A program made the position numbers and the translations under genes. The notes below the pieces were generated by a model. The model searched no databases, had not been told where the DNA came from, and was given only the letters and a program-made list of their open reading frames with translations. DNA of 64,000 bases from JACRCT01 sp049841135 (GTDB lineage: Bacteria; Myxococcota; Myxococcia; Myxococcales; UBA5297), in the NCBI GenBank assembly GCA_049841135.1, contig JASGHK010000001.1, positions 1,178,001 to 1,242,000 of the forward strand, in the 5' to 3' direction. Below are positions 11,840 through 21,483 of this stretch, one piece after another. The stretch's first letter is position 1. Each line of letters begins with the position of its first letter.

Positions 11840-12328
11840 CTACCGCGCCGGGCCGACACGCAGCACCGGATTCTCGCCTCCTCGCCGGGCGGCCCATGGA
11901 ACGAGCCGCAGCTTGAGCCAGCCCCAGTGCCGCACGACGTGCCAGACGCCCAGGGGAATGACGAGCTTGGACGAGAGGTGGTGCAGCCCCCTCCACGCGT
12001 TCCCCGGCTCGAGCAGCGCGCCACTGGCGACCTCCAGCCCGAGCGCCAGCGTCAACGCGGTCCCCAGGATGAGGTTGGTCCGCGCCTCACCTTTCAGCCT
12101 CGGCAGCTGTCGGACGACGCTCGAGAGCCACCGCCAGCGCAGCGCGACGTGCAACGCCACCACCACACCGGCGGTCCAGCCGAGCAGCTCGTGGAACTGC
12201 GTGGACGACGGGCTGGTGCCGTGCTCCAGGTGGAAGCCCGACCACAGGGTGAAGCCGAGCCCCAGAGCGAGCACGCACATCAGCAGCGCGTGCACGAAGC
12301 GCTTTCGCGACGACGGTGACGACGACAT
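11840..12328 (-). CDS. Four-helix cytochrome b561-like / DUF4405-type membrane protein
   Basis: 162 residues from ATG 12328, after a Ser-rich start. Four hydrophobic helices carry paired histidines suited to haem b ligation: HELLGWTAGVVVALHVALRW and, in the last pair, HHLSSKLVIPLGVWHVVRHWGW. The layout matches small DUF4405/cytochrome b-like membrane proteins that pass electrons in the inner membrane. Upstream in-frame sequence to 12502 is low-quality coding and was excluded. The gene is followed directly by the exonuclease gene; the functional link between them is unclear. Confidence 0.65.
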   Translation of the reverse strand: MSSSPSSRKRFVHALLMCVLALGLGFTLWSGFHLEHGTSPSSTQFHELLGWTAGVVVALHVALRWRWLSSVVRQLPRLKGEARTNLILGTALTLALGLEVASGALLEPGNAWRGLHHLSSKLVIPLGVWHVVRHWGWLKLRLVPWAARRGGENPVLRVGPAR

Positions 12329-12523
12329 TGATTGAACCCTCCTCGAGTTTGGTCGCCTCGAGGATCCGTCCCGTCGATGTCGTGTCGGTGAATGCTCTGT
12401 GAAGGTTCGTGAAGCCGGGTGCTCACGGGGAGGTCTGGCCCTTCGACCAGCTCGGGGTGTCGCCGCGACTGGGCCTGGAACCGGGTCAGGGGTGAAGCTC
12501 ATTGGGGGGCACCGTCTGGCAAT

Positions 12524-12596
12524 CGCCTCAGGGTCACGCGCCGAGTTCCCCCTCTCCGCGAAGCCGGAGAGGGGGTCAGGGGGTGAGGCTCGCCGC
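12524..12596 (-). repeat. 73-bp dispersed repeat, copy 2 (inverted)
   Basis: Reverse complement of 10844-10916 with a single mismatch, so the pair brackets the two minus-strand genes between them. It lies between the 3' end of a hypothetical gene (12620) and the start region of the cytochrome b-like gene. Next to it (about 12437-12460) is a fragment, GACCAGCTCGGGGTGTCG, related to the short repeat at 27880-27955. Confidence 0.75.
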
Positions 12597-12619
12597 GACC
12601 AGCTCGGGGCGTGTCCGCG

Positions 12620-13054
12620 CTACAGCGGCCACGCCTGGAACGTGCCCTTCGCCGGGTCCCACGCCGCCTTGCACATCGCGTCCTTGAGCTTCACCAGCCG
12701 CTTGTTCTTGCCGAGGTCGTTGAACCACTCCCAGGTGGTCGTGGCCTCGTCACCGGCGTAGAGGGTCAGCCGCGCGGTGCCCTCGTCGGGCACCGGCGCT
12801 CGCGTCGGTACCTTCTGCGTCCACGCCTCGAGCTCGATCAGCAACTCCACCAGCCTGCGAAGCGCCGCCGCGCTCACGTCCTTGGGCGGATGGACCGAGG
12901 TCCGCATGGCGACCTGCTGCACCTTGCCGTCACCTTTGATCGTCAGGTCGAGGCCGCCGTGCAGGCCGTGCAGGTCGCTGTAGACGAGCTTGAGCTTCTC
13001 CGCCGGCAGCCTCCCCGCCAGGAACGCCTCGAGGTTCTCGCGAATCGTCGGCAT
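12620..13054 (-). CDS. Hypothetical cytosolic protein
   Basis: 144 residues, starting MPTIRENLEAFLAGRLPAEK. There is no signal peptide or membrane segment. It has a predicted alpha/beta fold with an internal helix (AALRRLVELLIELEAW) and a WEWFNDLGKNKRLVKLKD stretch. No family is recognised. It lies 18 bases downstream of the helicase gene on the same strand, which suggests an operon with it. Confidence 0.6.
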   Translation of the reverse strand: MPTIRENLEAFLAGRLPAEKLKLVYSDLHGLHGGLDLTIKGDGKVQQVAMRTSVHPPKDVSAAALRRLVELLIELEAWTQKVPTRAPVPDEGTARLTLYAGDEATTTWEWFNDLGKNKRLVKLKDAMCKAAWDPAKGTFQAWPL

Positions 13055-13072
13055 CTCCCCTCCTCCTCGGCT

Positions 13073-15631
13073 CTAGGTTCCAACCTTCCGCAGCGCGATG
13101 AGCGGCGTCCCCTCGGGCACCGGGCCGTTCAGGTCGACGATGCAGTCCAGCATCCAGTCGGTCTCGCCTTGGGGATCGACGATCTTCTGGATGGCCTCCC
13201 AGCGCCCCTCCTTGAGATCCGTCAGCACCGTGTTGTGCGGCAGCCGCGCCTTGGGCAGCACGTCGATGAACGCGTGCTCCGCGAAGTAGGGCTCCAGCGC
13301 CTTGCCCAGGCTCTCCGTCGTCCACTCGGGCTCGCCCGCCAGCGGCCGGATGCAGGTGAGCGCCTCCGCCCACTTCTTGCCGGCGACCGCCTTGAGCAGC
13401 TTGTGCAGGTCGTTGCGCAGACGCGCCGCGAACTTCTTCGGGTCGGCCAGGAGCCGCTTGGGGTCGTCCGGCGCGAGCTCTTTGGGCCGCGGCTGCTCCT
13501 TGGCCTCCGTCTTGACCGGCTCGCCGGTGCGCATCGACTCCCACTCGTCCAGCAGGCTGGAGTCGACGCTGCGGATGGTCTCGCGCAGGTGGGTGAGGAT
13601 GTCCTCGACGATCTCGTTGCGCGCGCTCTCGGGCACGGTGTGCGCCAGCGCCCGATAGACCTCGGAGAGGTAGCGCAACAGGACACCCTCGCTGCGCTGC
13701 AGCCCGTACTCGACGATGTAGTCGTTGAAGGACTCCATCCGCTCGAACAGGTCGCGCGCCACCGACTTGGGCCGGATGTCCTCGTTGGCCACCCACGGGT
13801 GCTTCTCGGCGAAGGCGTTGAACAGCCCGTAGATCAGCTCGGCGTTGGGCTTGGGGTAGGTCACCTTCTCCAGCTCGGCGATCCGGTCCTCGTACATCAT
13901 CCCCTGCGCCTTCATCTCCGCCATCTTCAGGTCCTTGGCGCGGTCCACCTGCTTCCACAGGACGACGTCGGGGTTCTCGAGGATGGACTCGACCAGCGAG
14001 AGCAGGTCGAGCGCGTAGGTCTCGGTCGTCGGGTCGAGCGTCTCCACGGCTTCGACCAGGAACATCGAGAGGGTGTGGAAGAGCGAGAAGTCGAACTGCA
14101 GGTCGGGGTCGACCTCCACGAACTGCCCCTTGCCCTCCTTGTAGCGCTCGGTGTGGATGATCCCCGCCTTGCGCAGCGCCCGGAACAGCACCGCGGCCTT
14201 CCGCCGGTGCCTCTTCTTCACGTAGTCCGAGTCGTGGCAGCGCTCGATCAGCTCGGAGAGCCGGCCGTAGCCGCCCTTGGGCCACAGGTCGTCGGACTGC
14301 AGGAGCTGGATGAGCATCCCGTGCGTCACGGTGAAGCGCGACTCCAGCGCCTCGGGGATCTTCTGGCGCAGCTTCTCGAAGGTCGCCTTGTCGAAGTGGA
14401 CGTAGCCCTTGGTCGGCGGCTGCTTCTTCTGCACCTTCTTGCCGCCCGCGGCCTTCGCCGCGAGCTTGAGGTTCTCGATGACGTGCTCAGGCGCCTGCGC
14501 GACCACCAGGCCCTTGTCGTCGAAGCCCTTGCGGCCCGCGCGCCCGGCGATCTGGTGGAAGTCGCGACCCCTGAGGATCCCCATCTTCTCGCCGTCGAAC
14601 TTGCACAGCTGGGTGAAGAGGACGGTGCGGATGGGGATGTTGATGCCCATGCCCAAGGTGTCGGTGCCGCTGATGACCTTGAGCATCCCCTGCTGCGCCA
14701 GCCGTTCGGTCAGCCGTCGGTACTTCGGGAGGATGCCGGCGTGATGCACGCCCACGCCATGGCGCAGGTACTTCTGGATGTCCTTGCCGTAGGGCGTGTC
14801 GAAGCGCATGTCCTGCATGGCGACCCGCAGCGCCTCCTTCTCTTCCTTGCTGCAGACGTTGACGCTGGTCAGCGCCTGGCACTGCTCGGCGGCGGCGCGC
14901 TGGGTGAAGTTGACGAGGTAGATGGGCGCCTGGTTCTTCTCGATCAGGTCGGCGATGGTCTCGTGCAGCGGCGTCTCGCGGTAATCGTACTCGAGCGGCA
15001 CCGGTCGCTGCAGTCCGGTCACCACGGCGACGTCGCGCTTGGAGAGCTTCTTGAGGTGCTCTTCGATCTGGTCGGTCGGCCCCAGCGTCGCCGACATCAA
15101 GAGGAACTGCGTCTGCGGGAGCGAGATGAGCGGCACCTGCCAGGCGACCCCGCGCTCCTTGTCGGCGTAGTAGTGGAACTCGTCCATCACCACGTAGTCG
15201 ACCTGGGCGCCCTCTTCGCGCAGCGCGAGGTTCGAGAGGATCTCCGCGGTGCAGCAGACGATGGGCGCGAGCCGGTTGACGCTGGCGTCGCCGGTCATCA
15301 TGCCGACGTTGTCCGGCCCGAAGATCTCGCAGAGGGCGAAGAACTTCTCGTTGGCCAGCGCCTTGATCGGGCAGGTGTAGAAGCTGACCTTGCCCTCGCA
15401 CAGCCCCTTGAAGTGCAGGGCCTCGGCGACGAGCGACTTTCCGGATCCGGTGGGCGTGCCCAGGATGACGTGCTTGCCGGCGAAGAGCTCGAGGATGGCC
15501 TCTTCCTGGGCGGGGTAGAGATCCAGGCCGCGGGCCGTGCAGTACTCCAGGAAGCGGCTGAGCAGGTCGTCGGGCGAGAGCTTCTCCCCCTTGGCAGGGA
15601 GCAGCTGGGTCAGGGTGGCGGGGGTGGGCAT
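13073..15631 (-). CDS. Superfamily II DExH-box helicase (DUF3516 type)
   Basis: 852 residues from ATG 15631. The helicase core occupies about 1-400: Walker A GTPTGSGKS, motif Ia CPIKALANEK, motif II VMDEFHYY (DEFH), motif III MSATLG, a helicase-C domain with GTDTLGMGINIP and motif VI QIAGRAGRKG. The C-terminal half is a long helical region of the Ski2/Mtr4-like kind, matching bacterial proteins annotated DUF3516. It probably unwinds RNA or RNA-DNA substrates using ATP. Its 5' end diverges from the Hsp70 gene. The upstream in-frame extension (to 17263) is antisense shadow of that gene. Confidence 0.85.
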   Translation of the reverse strand: MPTPATLTQLLPAKGEKLSPDDLLSRFLEYCTARGLDLYPAQEEAILELFAGKHVILGTPTGSGKSLVAEALHFKGLCEGKVSFYTCPIKALANEKFFALCEIFGPDNVGMMTGDASVNRLAPIVCCTAEILSNLALREEGAQVDYVVMDEFHYYADKERGVAWQVPLISLPQTQFLLMSATLGPTDQIEEHLKKLSKRDVAVVTGLQRPVPLEYDYRETPLHETIADLIEKNQAPIYLVNFTQRAAAEQCQALTSVNVCSKEEKEALRVAMQDMRFDTPYGKDIQKYLRHGVGVHHAGILPKYRRLTERLAQQGMLKVISGTDTLGMGINIPIRTVLFTQLCKFDGEKMGILRGRDFHQIAGRAGRKGFDDKGLVVAQAPEHVIENLKLAAKAAGGKKVQKKQPPTKGYVHFDKATFEKLRQKIPEALESRFTVTHGMLIQLLQSDDLWPKGGYGRLSELIERCHDSDYVKKRHRRKAAVLFRALRKAGIIHTERYKEGKGQFVEVDPDLQFDFSLFHTLSMFLVEAVETLDPTTETYALDLLSLVESILENPDVVLWKQVDRAKDLKMAEMKAQGMMYEDRIAELEKVTYPKPNAELIYGLFNAFAEKHPWVANEDIRPKSVARDLFERMESFNDYIVEYGLQRSEGVLLRYLSEVYRALAHTVPESARNEIVEDILTHLRETIRSVDSSLLDEWESMRTGEPVKTEAKEQPRPKELAPDDPKRLLADPKKFAARLRNDLHKLLKAVAGKKWAEALTCIRPLAGEPEWTTESLGKALEPYFAEHAFIDVLPKARLPHNTVLTDLKEGRWEAIQKIVDPQGETDWMLDCIVDLNGPVPEGTPLIALRKVGT

Positions 15632-15856
15632 GGCGCGCGCCACTATAGGGACCACCGAAGCGCGCGTCAGCAGGCATTCCCGATTCGCCGCGCCGGCGCG
15701 AGCCGAGCCCGCCCACCGGCCCGCCGGCCCTCGCGCATTGACAGGCCGGCGGCTTGACCCGAAGCCCGCAGCCCGAAGCTCAAAGTTTCTTCCGTGCGGG
15801 CCCGGCCCGGCTCGGGATATGTTCTTCCAGCTTTCGCGGGGGGCGTTGGAGCCTTG

Positions 15857-17362
15857 ATGGACCGAGCCAATCCCATCCTCGGCATCGACTTCGGGACGAC
15901 CAACACCTCGGCCGCCTGGTTCGACGAGACCGGCAAGCTGCGCATCGTCCCGGTCAACGACCGCAGCAACATCCTGCCGTCGGTGGTCTGGTTCCACACC
16001 GCCGAGAAGACGGTGGTGGGCCACGCCGCCCGCTCGCAGATCGTCGAGGACCCCAAGAACACCATCTACGAGGGCAAGCGCTTCCTCACCCGGCGCTACA
16101 AGTCGGAGTTCGTCGCCCGCAACCGCGACCGCTTCGCCTTCGAGATCGTCGACGGCCCCGACGGCTACTGCGCGGCGAAGGTGCGCGGGGCCACCGTGCC
16201 CTTCATGGACGTCGCGGCGCTGGTCATCGACCACATCGCCACGCTCGCCGCCCACGCCGCCGGCAAGCCCTTCAAGGACTGCGTCATCACCGTCCCGGTC
16301 CACGCCTCGTTCCGGCAGCGCGCGGCGATGCGCCTGGCCGCCGAGCGCACGGGCCTGGACGTGCGCGCCATCGTCAACGAGCCGACCGCCGCGGCGCTCT
16401 ACTACGCCAACCTGCGCCACCCGCAGTCGACGGTGCTCGTCTTCGACCTGGGCGGCGGCACCTTCGACGCCACGCTGATGTCGCTCAAGAGCAAGCAGGT
16501 CCGGGTGCTCGCCGCCGGTGGCGACGCCTTCCTGGGCGGCTCGAACTTCGACTCGGCCGTCGTGGCCCACCTCTCCCAGCGCTTCCGCGACAAGACCGGC
16601 ATCGAGCTCTCGGAGAGCCGGGTGGTGATGCAGCGGCTGGCGTTCGCGGCCGAGTCGGCCAAGATCGCCCTGTCCTCCAAGGAGGAGACGCGGGTGCGCA
16701 TCCCCTGCGTCGTCCAGCGGGACGGCCAGTTCATCGACCTGGACGAGGTGCTGACCCGCACGCAGCTCGAGGACCTGGTGGCGCCGCTCATCGAGCGGAG
16801 CATCGGCGCCTGCGAGGACGTGCTCGCCAAGGCCGGGGTGACGGCCGCGCAGGTGGACGAGCTGGTGCTCGTCGGCGGCCAGACCCGCATGCCGGCCGTC
16901 CGCAAGCGCCTGACGCACTTCAAGCGCTTCTCGGAGGAGCGCGAGGTCCACCCCGAGCTGGGCGTGTGCATCGGCGCCGCCATCCTGGGCCGCAACCTGA
17001 ACCGCGGCACCGTGGGCCTGACCGACGTCACCCCCATGTCCATCAGCGTGATGATGCCCGGGGGCGTGACCTTCGAGGCCATCCCGCCGAATACCCCGGT
17101 CCCCAGCCGCCGGAAGATCATCATCGAGGGACTGCCGCCCTGGCAGGCGCCGATCCCCCTGGCCATCTTCGAGGCGGTGGACTCGGCCGCCATCGACCGC
17201 GAGGTCTTCGGCACGGTGATGATCGGCCCGGAGTTCCGGGTCAAGGGCGCACCGACGCTGCACCTGGACCTGGCGCCGGACTTCAAGCTCAAGGCGAAGC
17301 TCTCCACCGGCAACGGGCCGGAGACCGCGGTCCCCATCGTCGAGGTCAAGGCGGGCCGGTAG
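15857..17362 (+). CDS. Hsp70/DnaK-family chaperone paralogue without lid
   Basis: 501 residues from ATG 15857. The actin-like ATPase domain fills about 1-375, with phosphate 1 loop GIDFGTTNTS, VNEPTAAALYY, phosphate 2 FDLGGGTFDATLM and adenosine motif LVLVGGQTRMPAV. A shortened beta-type substrate domain follows (GLTDVTPMSISVMMPG, PPNTPVPSRRK). The C-terminal alpha-helical lid of DnaK (which is about 610-640 residues) is missing. Myxobacteria encode many such divergent Hsp70s; a housekeeping DnaK role is unlikely. The stop is 15 bases from the convergent histidine kinase stop. Confidence 0.85.
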   Translation: MDRANPILGIDFGTTNTSAAWFDETGKLRIVPVNDRSNILPSVVWFHTAEKTVVGHAARSQIVEDPKNTIYEGKRFLTRRYKSEFVARNRDRFAFEIVDGPDGYCAAKVRGATVPFMDVAALVIDHIATLAAHAAGKPFKDCVITVPVHASFRQRAAMRLAAERTGLDVRAIVNEPTAAALYYANLRHPQSTVLVFDLGGGTFDATLMSLKSKQVRVLAAGGDAFLGGSNFDSAVVAHLSQRFRDKTGIELSESRVVMQRLAFAAESAKIALSSKEETRVRIPCVVQRDGQFIDLDEVLTRTQLEDLVAPLIERSIGACEDVLAKAGVTAAQVDELVLVGGQTRMPAVRKRLTHFKRFSEEREVHPELGVCIGAAILGRNLNRGTVGLTDVTPMSISVMMPGGVTFEAIPPNTPVPSRRKIIIEGLPPWQAPIPLAIFEAVDSAAIDREVFGTVMIGPEFRVKGAPTLHLDLAPDFKLKAKLSTGNGPETAVPIVEVKAGR

Positions 17363-17377
17363 GCGCTTCGCTCACCT

Positions 17378-18442
17378 CTACGGAAGCAGCGCCCGCCGGA
17401 CGAGCCCATCGTCCTCGACGACGAGCCCCGTGGCGTCCTCGCTGACCACGGCCGCGAGTCGCGGGACGCTCCCCGGCTCGACGACCCGCGGGAAGTAGAA
17501 GTCGAAGGTCGTGCCTCGCCCGGGCTCGCTGCGCACGTCGACGTGCCCGCCGCTCTCGACCACCGCGCCGTAGACTTTCGCCAGGCCGAGCCCCGTCCCC
17601 TTCCCGTCGGGCTTGGTCGTGAAGAACGGTTCGAAGATCCGCTGGACGACATCGGGCGCCATGCCGGTGCCGGTGTCGGTCACCCGCAGGCGCACGTGCG
17701 GTCCGGGGCGCGCATCCGGGTTGCGGCGCGCCGCCGCCCCGTCGACTTCGACGTTGCTGGCGGAGATCTCCAGGCGGCCCCCGGCGGGCATGGCGTCGCG
17801 GGCGTTGACCGCGACGTTGACGAGCAGCTGCTCGAGCTGCGCCGGGTCCATCCGCACGTAGCCCACCTCCGTCGCCAGCGACACCTCCAGCTCGACGCCT
17901 TCGCCGAGGAGCCGGCGGATCAGCCGGGTGGTCCCCTCGACCACCCCGTCCACCTTGAAGACCTCGGGCTCGAGCACCTGCTTGCGGCTGAAGGCGAGCA
18001 GCCTGCGGGTGAGCGCCGCGGCAAGCTCCGCCGCGGCCTTGATCTCCCGGACGCTGTCGGCGAGCTCCTCGCCCTCGAGCGGCTTCTCGAGCACCAGGGT
18101 GGAGAGGCTGAGGATGACCTCCAAGAGGTTGTTGAAGTCGTGTGCCACCCCACCGGCCAGCCTCCCGAGCACCTCGAGCTTCTTGGCGTGGGCGAGCTGG
18201 GCCTCGAGCTCGCGCTCGCGGGCGGCGTCGGCGACGACGTGCACCGCCTTCGCCAGCGCTTCGTCGGCGCCGCAGGGCCGCGGCGGCGCCGGCGTCTCCA
18301 GCGTCTGGTGATGGCGGTCAGCCGTGCCCAAGCTCGTATCCCCCGAAAGGTCGGAGCCGGAAGGTGTGCAATCCGGGGCGCATAGCCCACTCCCCGGACG
18401 GGACGCCCGCCAGCCTTCTTTGCTGTCGGTGGGCGGATGCAA
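17378..18442 (-). CDS. Histidine kinase ending in a truncated receiver domain
   Basis: 354 residues as called; the start is uncertain because the first 60 residues are low-complexity. The HisKA H-box GRLAGGVAHDFNNLLEV holds His101. The HATPase domain shows an N-box (NVAVNARDAMPAGG), G1 (DTGTGMAP) and G2 (KGTGLGLAKVYG). After the kinase core, residues about 340-354 begin a receiver domain (TGLVVEDDGLVRRALLP) and stop at once, next to the convergent Hsp70 gene. This looks like a hybrid kinase that has lost its receiver. There is no membrane segment, so it is a cytosolic sensor. Confidence 0.78.
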   Translation of the reverse strand: MHPPTDSKEGWRASRPGSGLCAPDCTPSGSDLSGDTSLGTADRHHQTLETPAPPRPCGADEALAKAVHVVADAARERELEAQLAHAKKLEVLGRLAGGVAHDFNNLLEVILSLSTLVLEKPLEGEELADSVREIKAAAELAAALTRRLLAFSRKQVLEPEVFKVDGVVEGTTRLIRRLLGEGVELEVSLATEVGYVRMDPAQLEQLLVNVAVNARDAMPAGGRLEISASNVEVDGAAARRNPDARPGPHVRLRVTDTGTGMAPDVVQRIFEPFFTTKPDGKGTGLGLAKVYGAVVESGGHVDVRSEPGRGTTFDFYFPRVVEPGSVPRLAAVVSEDATGLVVEDDGLVRRALLP

Positions 18443-18499
18443 TCAACCGGAGTGCGACGGTGTCAGCACCTCCCTCACCGCTACCCCGGGCCGACTGCC

Positions 18500-18718
18500 A
18501 TGAACTTCCCGCACCAACCGAAGCCCCACCTGCCTCCTCCCACCACCCTGAGCCAGGTCAAGAGCGAGTGCCACCGCTGCTCGGCGGTCATCGTCTTCGG
18601 CGACCAGGGCAAGCTCGACCGCCCGACCGGCTGGGTCTGGAGCACCGAGCCCGGCGCGCACTTCCAGCCGCTGTGTGTGCGGTGCTGGAAGCAGGGGCAC
18701 GGCTCGGACGGCAGGTAG
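18500..18718 (+). CDS. Small zinc-ribbon-like protein
   Basis: 72 residues from ATG 18500 (MNFPHQPKPHL). Two CxxC pairs (CHRC and CVRC) spaced about 36 residues apart suggest a zinc-binding ribbon. The region between them contains WVWSTEPGAHF. The gene diverges from the histidine kinase gene and converges with the TonB receptor gene. Longer in-frame starts (18437) add poor sequence. Function is unknown; it may be a small regulator or cofactor protein. Confidence 0.5.
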   Translation: MNFPHQPKPHLPPPTTLSQVKSECHRCSAVIVFGDQGKLDRPTGWVWSTEPGAHFQPLCVRCWKQGHGSDGR

Positions 18719-18729
18719 CGACCGCTCGC

Positions 18730-20899
18730 TCACAGCTCGTACTGCAGCCCGAGGTTGACGAAGTACCGGGGCTCGGGGACCAGCTCCTGAGAGGCGTAGC
18801 CGGGGACGGGCTCGCGCAACGGGCCGGCGGCGTACGGGCCGCGATCGAAGACCGAGTAGTCCGCGACCAGCCGATACGACAGCCCCAGGGCGCGCGGGAC
18901 GGGCCCGGAGAGGGTCAGGCGCAGGCCCACCTGTGGAGGAGAGACGGGAGTCGGATTCGAGGAGCTTCCCGGCGACGGCCCGTGGCGAGACGACCCGGGC
19001 GGCCAGGGCCACGGCGGGGTACGGCGCGCCCTGGTCCCAGGAGATCCTCGCGTTGCCGAAGGCCCATGCCGCCGCCGGGAGGGAAGACTCACCCTCGGGC
19101 GAGATCTCGCGCGCCCACGCCAGGGTCGCCGACAGCCCGTAGCGCAGGCGGCGGTCGAGCAGCGTGCCGTCGAAGGCCAGGTTGCCGCCGAAGGAGCGCA
19201 CCTTGGACACGTTGCGGTACTGGACCGCCTCCCCGCTCGTCTCCCCCAGCTCGCCGCGAGCCTGGGCCGCCGCGACCTCCTCCTCGGTCAGCGTCTTGAG
19301 CGCGATGAGGTCGCTCCACCAGGCCGCGAAGACGCCCACCAGCAGGCGCTGGCCGCCAAGACGCTGCTCGAAGGCCCCCTCCACCGAGCGGACGATCTCC
19401 GGGTGCAGCCCCAGCGCGGGGATCTCGGTCTTGTAGTCGGCGTAGTAGAGCTCGTACGCCGACGGCGCGCGGAACGCCTCGGAGTAGAGCCCCTTGAGGT
19501 AGGCGCCCTGCCACAGGGAGAAGGTGACCGCCGCCCGCGGCGAGAGGTGCCAGCCGAAGGAGGGGTCGTAGTCGAAGCGGGCGCCGCCATCGAGCGCCAG
19601 CCAGCGCAGGGGCCGGGCCAGCTGGGTCAGGTAGGCGCCCAGGGTGCCGTCGAGGTGGCTGTAGCGGTGCGGCCCGGCGATGCTCGTCGGGTCGGCCGCG
19701 TCGGCGTAGCCGTCCTTGGAGGCGATGTAGCGCACCCGGCCGTCGACCCCCAGGAGCGTGAGCATGCGGCCGTCGTTGAACCAGTCGACCGAGGCGCTGG
19801 CCTCGGCGCCGCCCCAGCGCGAGGTGGCCCCCAGGTCGTAGGCGCAGCCCTGCAGCTGGCCGTCGTAGCAGTCCTCGGCCGCCGCGGTGGGCTGGTGGAA
19901 CTCGTAGCCATAGAGGTCACCGTACGCCCGCAGCCGCAGCTGGACGCGCTGCTCGAGGTAGCCCGACCAGCTCGCGTCGAGCGAGAGCCAGCGGTCGCGC
20001 TCGAAGCCGTTGGGGTCGTCGAAGTTGCCGTAGAGGTACGGGGTCCAGCGCTGGTACTCCGCCGCGCGCACCGAGAGCTCGAAGGCCCCCAGCCGGAGCC
20101 GGGCGTACGCCGCCGGCACCTGGGTCATCAGCGCCCGCCCCGCCGTGCCGCCCCAGATGCCCGTCCCCGCGCCGGTCGGGTCGAATCGCTTGGGCTCGCC
20201 GGTCACCGAATCCACGCCCCAGGGCTGCGGGCCGAAGCTCAGCTCCGGGCCCTGCGCTCGGAAGTACTCGAGCTGCGCGGTGACGCTGCCCCGCGTGCCC
20301 AGCCAGGTGAACTCCGCGCCCGCCCCGGCGGCCACTCGCCCCGACAGCGGGTAGCCACCCTCCAGCGAGAGGTGGAGGCCGGAGTGCTGGGAGGCCTCCT
20401 TGGTGATGACGTTGATCACCCCCAGCATGGCGTTGCTGCCATAGAGGACCGAGCCCGGTCCGAGGATGACCTCGATGTGGTCGACCAGCTCCAGCGGGAT
20501 GGCCGCGCCCCGCTCGTAGTAGGCCGTCCCGTTCCAGGGCTCGTTGAGCGCGTGCCCGTCGATCAGCAGCAGCACGTGGTTGCCGTAGTCGCCCGAGAGC
20601 AGTACGCCGCGCGAGCCCACCTCCACCGCGCCCAGGGTGCTCTCGGTGAGCATGCCCATCGACAGGTAGTTGAGCGCCTCGTCCAGCGAGCGGATGCCGT
20701 AGCGGCGCAGGTCCTCGGCGGTGACGACCGAGCTGGTGGCGGGCGCCAGGCTCGACGCCTCGAGCACCTTGGACGCGGAGGAGACGAGCGGCTGCTCCAG
20801 GAGGTCTTCCAACTCGCCCGTTCCCTCGCCCGCGGCCCTGGCGTTGGGCTCGCTCCAGCCAAGGACGACGGCGAGGACCGCGATGGAAGCGGCCTTCAT
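18730..20899 (-). CDS. TonB-dependent outer-membrane receptor (late frameshift)
   Basis: About 720 residues after correction. It starts at ATG 20899 with a signal peptide (MKAASIAVLAVVLGWSEPNARA). The plug domain covers about 30-165 (SSVVTAEDLRRYGIRSLDEAL..., VEVILGPGSVLYGSNAMLGV-like motif). A beta-barrel follows. The frame as sequenced fails near 18960 (LLESDSR...); the neighbouring frame continues (PPQVGLRLTLSG) to a proper aromatic-containing end, NLGLQYEL, at 18730. A one-base indel is likely. The ATG overlaps the TGA of the YfiR-like gene (ATGA). The ligand is unknown. Confidence 0.78.
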
Positions 20900-21483
20900 G
20901 GCAGCACCTTCGCCAGGCGCAAGAGGTTCGAGCTCAACGAGACCCGCTGCCGTTCGGCCTGGCCCAGCGCGACGAGGATCTTCGCCTTGCCGGAGACGAG
21001 CTCGAAGCCGACGACGATGCCCTTGCGCACGAAGGCCGGGACCGCGGAGACGCTCAGGACGTCCAGCCCCGCGAGCGCGCGACCCATGGCCTCGACCTCG
21101 GCGTCGTCGAACCCGGGGGTGACGTAGATGATCGCCGCGCGGCGCTCCTTGCACGTGTCCGCCAGCTTCTCCGCCGTGGCGAAGGTGACCAGCTCCTCGG
21201 TGTGCGGAAGCCCGGCGACGCCCGGCTGGTCCTTGAGCGCGAGCAGCGCCTGCGAGGCCACGCGCTGCGACGGGTCGTGGTTGGCCTTGACGACGATCAG
21301 CACCACGACGCGCTCACCGGCGCGGCGCACGAAGTTGTGGTCGTAGGGCGCGAGCTTGACGAGCAGGTCCATCTGCAGCGGCACCGGAACCATGGGCTCG
21401 TCGCCCCCCGCCATGCTGGGAACCAGCACGGCCAGGACCGACGCAGCCCAGGCGAGCCGCTTTGCCGCCGCATGCGGATTCAT
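20896..21483 (-). CDS. YfiR-like (DUF4154) periplasmic protein
   Basis: 195 residues from ATG 21483, with a signal peptide (AKRLAWAASVLAVLVPSMAGG). The mature part matches the YfiR/DUF4154 layout: FVRRAGERVVVLIVV..., two cystine-capable regions, a central VIYVTPGFDD-like motif and a C-terminal KGIVVGFELVSGKAKILV followed by SSNLLRLAKVL. YfiR-type proteins sense periplasmic or redox state and control inner-membrane signalling enzymes; in many genomes they are coupled to a TonB receptor. Here the overlap with the receptor (ATGA) supports a joint sensing or uptake role. No GGDEF partner lies in the immediate neighbourhood. Confidence 0.75.
   Translation of the reverse strand: MNPHAAAKRLAWAASVLAVLVPSMAGGDEPMVPVPLQMDLLVKLAPYDHNFVRRAGERVVVLIVVKANHDPSQRVASQALLALKDQPGVAGLPHTEELVTFATAEKLADTCKERRAAIIYVTPGFDDAEVEAMGRALAGLDVLSVSAVPAFVRKGIVVGFELVSGKAKILVALGQAERQRVSLSSNLLRLAKVLP

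Noticed and set aside
12611..15757. A 1048-codon plus-strand open frame
   Set aside because: Shadow of the DUF3516 helicase gene on the opposite strand; the helicase frame has all motifs and this frame has none.
15632..17263. Upstream extension of the helicase frame
   Set aside because: It is antisense to the Hsp70 gene and of shadow composition; ATG 15631 begins the true protein.
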